DNA from: Brevibacterium sp. 'Marine'
GTDB lineage: Bacteria; Actinomycetota; Actinomycetes; Actinomycetales; Brevibacteriaceae
NCBI RefSeq assembly: GCF_012844365.1
Contig: NZ_CP051626.1
Span: 3,596,001 to 3,660,000, forward strand
Length of the DNA stretch: 64,000 nt
Direction: 5' to 3'
The notes under the pieces are model-generated. The model was given only the letters and a program-made list of their open reading frames with translations, ran no database searches and was not told the DNA's origin. This document shows positions 44,645-51,661 of the stretch, piece by piece; position 1 is the first letter of the stretch, and the number at the start of each line of letters is the position of its first letter. A program made the translations under genes and the position numbers.

Positions 44645-45730
44645 TCATCTGCCGGGTCCCGCAGCGCTCGTGCCGCCGCTCCAGATGTCACCGACGGTAA
44701 AGCCGATCGGGAACGGATCGTCGGGCTCGAGGACGAGCTGCTGGAATCCGGTGATCCATCCGCGCCCGGTGATCGAGGGGATCACGGCCGGCAGTCCGCC
44801 GATCTCGGTCTCTTCCTTCACCACGGCGGTGAAGGTCGTTCCCAGCATCGATTCGTGGACGAATCGCTGACCGACGGCCAGTTCGCCGCGGGCGTGCTTG
44901 GCTGCGACTCGGCCGCTCGTGCCGGTGCCGCAGGGCGAACGGTCGAACGTCCCCGTCCACGTGCTCGGATCGTCGAGGTCGACGATGCCGTTGGGCAGGA
45001 CGACCGCATTGCGTCCGTCGGTGCCCGCTGTGCGGGCGGGCCCGTGGATCAGCGGCAGACCGATCGAGTCGATCTCCGGGATGAGGGGATGCCTCACCTC
45101 GAAGGTCTCGTTCGCCGCCTGCCGCATCACGCTGGCCGCTCTGATGATCTCCTCGGCATTGCCCGGATCAAGATCCACGCCGAGGCTGTCTGCCGCAGTC
45201 TGCACGTAGAACTGACCCCCGAATACGATGTCGACGGGGATCGTCCCATACCCCGGCACCTCGAGTGGCAGGTCGAGTCCGTGGACGAATGCCGGGACGT
45301 TGTCGAAGGTCACCGACGTTGCTCGGCCCGCTTCCACCTCGGCGCGGACCGTGACGATGCCGGCGGCGGTATCGATGCGCAGCTCGGTGACCGGTTCGCT
45401 GACGTCGACGGATCCGGTCTCGATCAGCGCCGTGACTGTGCAGATGAGGTTCGACCCCGACATCGGCTTGAACCCACCCTGTTCCATGACGATCATTCCG
45501 AAATCGCAGCTCGGATCTGTCGCAGGCACGACGATCGGCGAGCACAGGCCCGGATAGCCGCGGGGTTCGTGGAGGATGAGCTGCCGGAAGTCGTCGAGGT
45601 GCTCTTCGCAGTAGCGGAGCTTCTCGGCCATCGTCGCCCCTTTGACCCGCAGTCCCGACCCGATGAGCACGCGGCCGGGTTCGCCGGCCGCGTGGACATC
45701 GACGGCCTGGATGAGCTGTCTGTTCCTCAC
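44645..45730 (-). CDS. Proline racemase superfamily protein with a Ser-Cys catalytic pair
   Basis: A 361-residue protein with the two-domain racemase fold. The first catalytic cysteine of proline racemase (M-C-G-H) reads M-S-G-S-N, giving Ser91; the second is kept as Cys267 in DRSPCGTGTSG. The superfamily includes proline racemase, 4-hydroxyproline 2-epimerase and trans-3-hydroxyproline dehydratase, with different residue pairs, so this is unlikely to be a plain proline racemase. The GTG start at 45730 has GAGAGGAAGGA upstream. The neighbours (DadA-like oxidase and Ldh-family reductase genes) support hydroxyproline or D-proline catabolism. Confidence 0.88.
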   Translation of the reverse strand: MRNRQLIQAVDVHAAGEPGRVLIGSGLRVKGATMAEKLRYCEEHLDDFRQLILHEPRGYPGLCSPIVVPATDPSCDFGMIVMEQGGFKPMSGSNLICTVTALIETGSVDVSEPVTELRIDTAAGIVTVRAEVEAGRATSVTFDNVPAFVHGLDLPLEVPGYGTIPVDIVFGGQFYVQTAADSLGVDLDPGNAEEIIRAASVMRQAANETFEVRHPLIPEIDSIGLPLIHGPARTAGTDGRNAVVLPNGIVDLDDPSTWTGTFDRSPCGTGTSGRVAAKHARGELAVGQRFVHESMLGTTFTAVVKEETEIGGLPAVIPSITGRGWITGFQQLVLEPDDPFPIGFTVGDIWSGGTSAAGPGR

Positions 45731-45753
45731 GGTCCTTCCTCTCTGCTCGAGCC

Positions 45754-45789
45754 TCAGTCCTCGGCTTCGATGACGTGTGGTGCGGTCAT
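45754..45789 (-). CDS. Possible 11-codon leader ORF before the racemase-family gene
   Basis: An ATG with AGAGAGG upstream encodes M-T-A-P-H-V-I-E-A-E-D and stops 23 bp before the GTG of the racemase-family gene. It could be a translated leader or chance. Confidence 0.25.
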   Translation of the reverse strand: MTAPHVIEAED

Positions 45790-45855
45790 GGACCTCTCTT
45801 CTTCTCGAATGGGCTATGAGTGTCGGCGGGAATGTATGATGCCGGCGAGGGTCGA

Positions 45856-47103
45856 TCAGAATCGGTTCGGGGACACCCGGGCGAGCAGGTCGTCGGGCAA
45901 CGTCGAGCCTCCGTCGGTCATCAGCCCGGCAAGCAGTCGGGCTGATCCCGGTGCCAGGGTCAGGCCGAGCATCGCATGTCCGGAGTTGATGTAGACGTTC
46001 GCCACGGAGTCCAGGCGTCCGATGACGGGAAGGCCATCGGGGGTCATGGGGCGCGACCCGGCCCATGGAGCCAGTTCTCCCCGACCGTCGCCCCACTCAC
46101 GGAAAGCTTCCTGCGCCGCTCGGCGAATCGCGCCGACGCGCACCTCGTTGACGTCGTCGTCCGTGCTTCCGAACTCCATCGTGCCGGCCAATCTGAGCAT
46201 GCCGTTCAGCGGAGTGACGGCGACGCGCGCATCTTCGAGGGTCAGTGATGTGCGCAGTCGGATCGGGGCCGGTGAGTAGTCGATGCTGTAGCCCTTGCCC
46301 GAGCGGATCGGAATGTTCCGGCCGAGCTGCGCGGCCAAGGCGCCGGACGGGACTCCGGCGGAGATGACTAGGGCATCGGCCGTGATGACTTCCGCATCGG
46401 AGGTGACGACAGCAGTGACGGACTCGCTGGTGCGGATGAAGCGCTGCACTCGTGTGTGCTCGCGCACGTCGACGCCGAGAGCGGAGAGTTTCGCCAGGAG
46501 GCCCGCAGTCAGGGAATCGGGTTCGATCTGTCGGTCGGCGGGGAAGAAGAGACCGTGGCGGATCCGGTCGCTCAGCGCCGGTTCTGCTTCGCGGACTTCG
46601 TCATCGTGCAGCCGCTGCGGTCGGTGGCCGGCAGCCTCGAATGCGGGCAGGCTTGCGCAGTGCTCGTCGAAGCGCTCCCGGGTCTCGAAGGCCAGCAGCA
46701 CACCGCGGTCATGCATCTCGAAATCGATGCCCTGGGTCTGGTATTCGTCGAAGAGGTCGTTCGCGTCCTCGCCGAGGCGCAGGTGCAGTTCCAGCCCGGC
46801 GTCGAAGTCACGTGAGTTGCAGTGTGCAGCCATCCGCAGCAGGAACGTGAGATAGCCGGGCGCCAAGGACGGTCGGATCGACAGCGGACTGTCGGGCTTG
46901 AGCATCCATCGGATCCCCTGCAGCAGCACCCCGGGGGCAGGCACCGGGGTGCTCTCGGCGATGGCGACCTTCGCGGCGTTGCCGTGGGAGGCACCGGCAC
47001 CGCAGCGACCTGCTTCGATGACGGTGACGTTGTGCCCACGCAGTGCCAGTTCGTAGGCCGTGGTCAGACCGACCACGCCGCCTCCGATGATGACTGTCTT
47101 CAT
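45856..47103 (-). CDS. DadA-like FAD-dependent amino-acid dehydrogenase/oxidase
   Basis: A 415-residue DAO-family flavoprotein. The FAD motif GGGVVGLTTAYELALRG begins at residue 7, the second strand is VTVIEAGRCGAGASHGNAA, and the C-terminal FAD contact is YINSGHAMLGLTLAPGS. This matches D-amino-acid dehydrogenases, including those for D-hydroxyproline. GGAGGGCAACCGG precedes the ATG at 47103. It is the first gene of a three-gene minus-strand set with the racemase-family and reductase genes; it would oxidise the D-epimer to a pyrroline carboxylate. Confidence 0.88.
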   Translation of the reverse strand: MKTVIIGGGVVGLTTAYELALRGHNVTVIEAGRCGAGASHGNAAKVAIAESTPVPAPGVLLQGIRWMLKPDSPLSIRPSLAPGYLTFLLRMAAHCNSRDFDAGLELHLRLGEDANDLFDEYQTQGIDFEMHDRGVLLAFETRERFDEHCASLPAFEAAGHRPQRLHDDEVREAEPALSDRIRHGLFFPADRQIEPDSLTAGLLAKLSALGVDVREHTRVQRFIRTSESVTAVVTSDAEVITADALVISAGVPSGALAAQLGRNIPIRSGKGYSIDYSPAPIRLRTSLTLEDARVAVTPLNGMLRLAGTMEFGSTDDDVNEVRVGAIRRAAQEAFREWGDGRGELAPWAGSRPMTPDGLPVIGRLDSVANVYINSGHAMLGLTLAPGSARLLAGLMTDGGSTLPDDLLARVSPNRF

Positions 47104-47316
47104 CCGGTTGCCCTCCATTGGTTCCCCGAATCTGCGGTTTCGTCACCTGACCCGAGCCGACGTCACCGAAGCGGCCTTGTGGATGACCATCTGTTGGAAG
47201 AGACGCTATGCAGTGCTGTCGGGTTCGTCAATGACTGAATTCTTCAGGCGCTCTTCGAACGCCTGACGAATCGATGAAGTGAGAAGGCGCCCTTCCCGAC
47301 CGAGCTGAGAACGGGC

Positions 47317-47919
47317 TCAGTCTTCGTAGCGGATTTCGACGCGGCGGTTCTTCGCCCGGCCTTCGGGGTCGTCCTTGCCGCCCTTCTCATTCGACGCAAC
47401 GGGCTCGGACTCGCCGAATCCCTTCGCAGTTACGTCGAGGTCCGAGTCCTCGGAGGTGAGCACCTCGGCGACTGCCTTGGCACGGTCTTCGGAGAGCTTT
47501 TTGTTGTAGTCGTCGTCGCCTTTGGAGTCCGTATGCCCGCCGACGGTGATCTCCGAGTCGGTCGGCAGGTCCGTGACGAGGTCTTTGATCTTCTTCGTCG
47601 CGGTGTCGCTCAGGTCGGACGAGTCGAAGTCGAAGAGGATATCGGTGTCGAGTGTGACCACGGTGTCGCCGCCGCTGGCCTTCGTCGTTTCGACGTCTTC
47701 GATTCCCTTCTCCAGATCATGGATCCCCGGTTCGAGTTCGACGATGCTCTTGTCGATCTGCGACAGGTCGGGATCGGTGAAGTCATCCGGCGTCGGGGCA
47801 TCTCGGTCGGCGATATCCTGCGACGTCACGGAGTCTGCCAACGCGAATGCGGGTGGGCCGACGATGACAATGCCGGCAGCAAGGATCACCGCTGCAGGAC
47901 CGGCGACTGCCTGCCTCAT
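47317..47919 (-). CDS. OmpA-like peptidoglycan-binding protein, secreted
   Basis: A 200-residue protein with an N-terminal signal (MRQAVAGPAAVILAAGIVIVG, probable cleavage near ALADS) and a C-terminal OmpA domain. The OmpA signature is visible: FDFDSSDLSDTATKKI, GGHTDSKGDDDYNKKLSEDRA, and the closing KNRRVEIRY. The Asp and Arg that bind diaminopimelate are present. Its start overlaps the stop of the upstream lipoprotein gene (ATGA). It probably anchors to the cell wall, as ArfA-type proteins do in mycobacteria. Confidence 0.88.
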   Translation of the reverse strand: MRQAVAGPAAVILAAGIVIVGPPAFALADSVTSQDIADRDAPTPDDFTDPDLSQIDKSIVELEPGIHDLEKGIEDVETTKASGGDTVVTLDTDILFDFDSSDLSDTATKKIKDLVTDLPTDSEITVGGHTDSKGDDDYNKKLSEDRAKAVAEVLTSEDSDLDVTAKGFGESEPVASNEKGGKDDPEGRAKNRRVEIRYED

Positions 47920-48536
47920 GAGATCGTCACTCCGGTGACGAGGTTCATTCCGTCGACGACGGAGACCTCGACCTCGTTCACGTCCGGCGGCGGAGCCGCG
48001 AAGACAGCGAACGCGTAGTGGGTCTGGCCGGGTTTGAACGTCGTACTCTGGTAGCCGGTCTGCGCTCGATCGACGCTGTACTTGAGCACATGGTGCTTGC
48101 GCAGATTCTGCGAGTCGACGAGGAAGGGAGTCCAACTTGCATCGCCGAGGTAGCCGTAGAGATCGTCGCCGTCGTCGTCTTCGTCTGTCTTGTCCGAATT
48201 CACGGTGAACGCGAACTGCGCCACGACGGTTTCGCCCTGACGTTTCAGCGGGAACAGCTCGACGGTCATCGTCGCCGTGTCATCGCCCTCGACGGTCGCG
48301 GGAATCTCCTGGGAGGCGACAGGATCGGGAAGATCATTCGGGTCGAGGCCGGCCGCCTCGGCGGATCCGGATTCTTCCGTCGATCCTGCGGCCTCACCGG
48401 ACTCCTGGCCGGTTTCTTGGGTCTCAGCACCCTCGGGGTTCGGGTCCTCTGCGTCGTCTCCGGACGTGCAGGCGGTCATGGTCAGCGCAAGAGCAGCGGC
48501 GGCAGCAGACAGAGCCGTCCTGCGGATCAGGGGCAT
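47916..48536 (-). CDS. Putative lipoprotein coupled to the OmpA-domain protein
   Basis: A 206-residue protein with a lipobox-like signal (TALSAAAAALALTMTAC, lipidated Cys near residue 23), a long acidic Glu/Ser/Gly linker, and a soluble domain with beta-strand character (VVAQFAFTVNS, TPFLVDSQNLRKHHVLKY, HYAFAVFAAPP). The start is the ATG at 48536; an upstream ATG at 48575 is nearer to no ribosome site, while GAGGAG lies 13 bases before 48536. I do not recognise the domain. Coupling to an OmpA protein suggests a cell-wall or periplasm-like zone complex. Confidence 0.8.
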   Translation of the reverse strand: MPLIRRTALSAAAAALALTMTACTSGDDAEDPNPEGAETQETGQESGEAAGSTEESGSAEAAGLDPNDLPDPVASQEIPATVEGDDTATMTVELFPLKRQGETVVAQFAFTVNSDKTDEDDDGDDLYGYLGDASWTPFLVDSQNLRKHHVLKYSVDRAQTGYQSTTFKPGQTHYAFAVFAAPPPDVNEVEVSVVDGMNLVTGVTIS

Positions 48537-48548
48537 AGCGATGGGAGT

Positions 48549-48770
48549 TCTCCTCAGTAGTCGCCGGAGCAGCATCTCTGCTGGTGAGCTCCGGTGGCGC
48601 GGGGCGGACGGGGATTACCGTACCCCGAACAGGTGAACTTCCACTACATCGAACGTAAGTCGAGACGAACACAGTTCTCAGCACACGCGGGTTCAAAAAT
48701 CATGCGCCCTGATCCAGATCACCACACATGCATTTTGAAGCCGCTCGTGGGCGGCAATGTCGGAATGAGA
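48549..48770. other. Intergenic region upstream of the lipoprotein gene
   Basis: About 220 bases without a gene. It must contain the promoter of the lipoprotein-OmpA operon (read leftward). I see no clear repeat or operator in it. Confidence 0.4.
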
Positions 48771-48812
48771 AAACCCCCTCGTTCCGCTTGTTCTGGCGGT
48801 ACGCGGGGGTTT
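48771..48812 (-). terminator. Terminator of tRNA-Ser
   Basis: AAACCCCC and GGGGGTTT form the outer stem, and the minus strand continues into TTTTCTC. It starts 10 bp beyond the 3' end of the tRNA gene. Confidence 0.75.
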
Positions 48813-48821
48813 CCCGTTCTG

Positions 48822-48910
48822 CGGAGCCGGTGGGATTTGAACCCACGGTCCCCCTATTGGAGGACTTCACCTTAGCAGGGTGACGCTTTCGGCCGCTCAG
48901 CCACGACTCC
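48822..48910 (-). tRNA. tRNA-Ser (anticodon GCT)
   Basis: An 89-nt class II tRNA: acceptor GGAGTCG paired with CGGCTCC, D arm TGGCTGAGCGGCCGAAAGC, anticodon stem TCACC/GGTGA with loop CTGCTAA (anticodon GCT, codons AGC/AGU), a long variable arm GTCCTCCAATAGGGGGAC, T arm GTGGGTTCAAATCCCAC, discriminator G. CCA is not encoded. Confidence 0.96.
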
Positions 48911-49285
48911 ATCGGCAATGCGGCGATCCGCTCCGGCGAAATGCCCGGGGACAGACCCTCCAGCACTACGGGATACAGCCTAAGGGAAAGGAGCCATCCA
49001 GGGCAAAGCGCAGCCGCAGAGAGTGGGCTTCGTCATAGTCGGGCCGACCGGTGAGCGGCGCGGATCCGGGCCGAACGTCCCCTTTGCACCGCTCCCCCAC
49101 ACCGGAATTCCAGCATTCATCAATGTCCAGGCGTAAAATCGGCGTGATGTGCTTTGCGGTCTGGTCTCGGATCCTCGCAGCAACACCGGTCGGAAAACCG
49201 ATGGCCGAGGTGTGCCCTGCGCCGGAAACGAGAACGGCGAGCGGGCCGTACTGCACGAGAAGACAGTTTTTGAGGAGTAGACAAC
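48911..49285. other. Intergenic region between tRNA-Ser and the LCP ligase gene
   Basis: About 375 bases. It holds the divergent promoters of tRNA-Ser (leftward) and the LCP gene (rightward). I found no credible small gene; short frames here have poor codon use. TTGAGGAG just before 49286 is the ribosome site of the LCP gene. Confidence 0.4.
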
Positions 49286-51661
49286 TTGCCAGAGTTTCCC
49301 CCTGACAAGCGCGGACCGCATGGGAGCGACCCCGATTCCCAGACGACAGGTCGTCGGCTCCGCGCCTCCTCTCGCCCCCGATTCCGCGGCGACACCGCCG
49401 CCAGTGACAATGACTCGACACCGCAGTCGAACTCGCCGCAGCAGAATTCTCGGTCGTCGCAGCCTCAGCGCTCGGGCGCCCAGCGCTCGAACTCGCAGGG
49501 CACGGACTCACAGCAGCCGACCTCGGCAGTGAACCCTCGCCGGTCCCACACGAGCTCCGATCAGCGCTCGGACCAGAACTCCGATCGGTCAACCGATCCA
49601 CGATCCGACTATTCGTTCCGCACAAGCTCCCGCTCATCCGGCGAGGCGTCGGACAACCGACTCGGCGACAGCAACCGTGACGCAGGATCATCGTCCCGCT
49701 CCCCGCATGCTCCGCCTCCGCGGCCGGTCGCTCCGCGCACGCGGCGCGAAGCCCGCATGCTGCGCGCAGCCGCCGCCAGCGGAGCGTCAGCGGCCGGGGT
49801 GGCCGCCGCAGCAAGCTCGAACACCCAGGACGATCCGACCACCAGATCACGGCGCGACTCTGCCCACGATGCCCCGCGCACTTTCGCACAGGACGAATCG
49901 GCCGCCTCGGCGGGGGATCCCCGGGAATTCGACCGCACGGACAGCGACACTGACTCCGCTCCGAGGACGCGCCGCGACGCCCGCGAGCGCCACGCAGCCG
50001 AATCCCGCGAGGAGAAGCCGACCGGCCACGGACCGGGACGGGCTCGCCGCCATTCTTCCCGCCTCGGTGAGACGTTCCCCAGCCTCGTCGGCTGGACGTC
50101 ACTGAGCACCCTCCTGCCCGGAGTCGGACTGTTGCGCACGCGCTTCCGGCCCGCCGGACTCATCGTGTTCGGGCTCTTCGTCCTCACTCTGCTCGTCGGG
50201 CTGGTCTACCTGCTGGTCAAGGGACCCGTGCGCGCGATCGCCACGATCATCGCCAGCCCCTCGCTGCTGAACTTCCTCGCCATCGCCGCCGTGCTCGTGG
50301 CCGTGATCTGGATCCTCGTGATGGTCGTGTCCCACCTGGGGCTGCGACGCGGGCACCGATACCGGCCCTGGCAGAACAAGTTGGCCGGCGTCCTCGTCGT
50401 CTCCCTGGCGCTCATCATCGGCATTCCGCTGGGCGTCGGCTCCGTCTTCGCCCGCGTCCAGTCCGACACCGTGGCCAGCCTCTTCGGCGACAGCACCGGC
50501 AAGGCCCACAGCGCCGAAGACCTCTGGGCGGACAAGCCCTATATCAACGTCTTCCTCATGGGCCGCGACAACGGCGATGACCGCGAAGGCACTCGTCCCG
50601 ATACGATGCTCGTGGCCTCCATCGACACGAAGACCGGCAACGCCGCACTCATCTCCGTGCCCCGCAACCTCGCGTTCCCGATCTTCCCCGAAGGCAGCGA
50701 ACTCGAAAAGGCCTGGCCAGATGGATTCCGGCCCTCTGGCGACTCGTCCGAGGACCTCATCAACGCCGTGTGGCAGTGGGGTGAGCAGAACCCCGACCAG
50801 ATCGGCAATGCGCACGGACTCGAACCGGGCATGTGGACGACGATGCAGGCCGTCGAAGGCTCCTTGGGCCTCAACCTCGACTATTGGGCATCGGTCGACA
50901 TGGCCGGATTCGAGGACGTCGTCGACGCCATCGGCGGAGTGAAGATCGATGTCGAACGACCGATCCCGATGGGCGGCGGAAAGTCGATGTCGGGGGTGAA
51001 GAACGAAGTCTACGGCTGGGTCGATCCGGGCCCGCAGACGCTCAAGGGCAAGGACGCACTCTGGTACGTCCGCTCCCGCGAAGGCAGCGACAACTACGAC
51101 CGCATGTGCCGTCAGCAGCGGATGCTCAAGACCACTCTCGAGCAGGTCGACCCGCAGGAGATCGCCACGGCCTATCCGAAGCTCGCGAACTCCGCGACAC
51201 GGAACATCGCCACGTCGATCCCGCAGAACGAGATCCCCGCGTTCATCGAACTCGCCCTCATGATGCAGAAGGGCGATGTCACCTCGGTGCAGATCAACAA
51301 TGACGTCACCCCCACCTACAACCCCGACTTCGACGTCCTCCACAAGTGGATCCTCGGCGAGGTCAAGGGTGCATCCGACGGTGAGGAGACCCCGAAGCCG
51401 ACGAACGACGGCAGCACGTCGCAGGAGTCCGAGGACAGCGCGGATTCGACCGAGGGCGGTTCGGAAGACACCGCCACCGAGGAACCGGCCGATTCTGCGG
51501 ATGGATCCACGGATGAGGCCGGCGCCGAGGCGGACGCCACCGAAACGACGACGCCGGGTGAGCCCAACGCCGAAGGCAAGTGCTACCCGAAGGGCTACAA
51601 GCCCGGTGACGACTTCCCCGGCTACCCCGGACCCAACGGCGGAACCGGCGAGCAGGGGTGA
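49286..51661 (+). CDS. LytR-CpsA-Psr (LCP) family cell-wall ligase with long disordered arms
   Basis: A 791-residue membrane protein. About 265 residues of Ser/Arg/Gln/Asp-rich disordered cytoplasmic sequence precede membrane helices (near residues 286-310, 325-350 and 365-390). The LCP domain follows (residues ~415-620): MGRDNGDDREGTRPDTMLVA, ISVPRNL and YVRSREGSDNYDRMCRQQRM carry the conserved Asp and Arg that bind the polyprenyl-pyrophosphate donor. A ~110-residue acidic Ser/Thr/Glu tail ends the protein. LCP enzymes attach glycopolymers to peptidoglycan. The start is TTG with GAGGAG upstream. It overlaps the next gene by 4 bp. Confidence 0.9.
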   Translation: MPEFPPDKRGPHGSDPDSQTTGRRLRASSRPRFRGDTAASDNDSTPQSNSPQQNSRSSQPQRSGAQRSNSQGTDSQQPTSAVNPRRSHTSSDQRSDQNSDRSTDPRSDYSFRTSSRSSGEASDNRLGDSNRDAGSSSRSPHAPPPRPVAPRTRREARMLRAAAASGASAAGVAAAASSNTQDDPTTRSRRDSAHDAPRTFAQDESAASAGDPREFDRTDSDTDSAPRTRRDARERHAAESREEKPTGHGPGRARRHSSRLGETFPSLVGWTSLSTLLPGVGLLRTRFRPAGLIVFGLFVLTLLVGLVYLLVKGPVRAIATIIASPSLLNFLAIAAVLVAVIWILVMVVSHLGLRRGHRYRPWQNKLAGVLVVSLALIIGIPLGVGSVFARVQSDTVASLFGDSTGKAHSAEDLWADKPYINVFLMGRDNGDDREGTRPDTMLVASIDTKTGNAALISVPRNLAFPIFPEGSELEKAWPDGFRPSGDSSEDLINAVWQWGEQNPDQIGNAHGLEPGMWTTMQAVEGSLGLNLDYWASVDMAGFEDVVDAIGGVKIDVERPIPMGGGKSMSGVKNEVYGWVDPGPQTLKGKDALWYVRSREGSDNYDRMCRQQRMLKTTLEQVDPQEIATAYPKLANSATRNIATSIPQNEIPAFIELALMMQKGDVTSVQINNDVTPTYNPDFDVLHKWILGEVKGASDGEETPKPTNDGSTSQESEDSADSTEGGSEDTATEEPADSADGSTDEAGAEADATETTTPGEPNAEGKCYPKGYKPGDDFPGYPGPNGGTGEQG

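Noticed and set aside
48966..50102. 378-codon minus-strand frame across the LCP gene start
   Set aside because: Arg/Pro-rich shadow overlapping a ribosome site and TTG start that fit the LCP gene.
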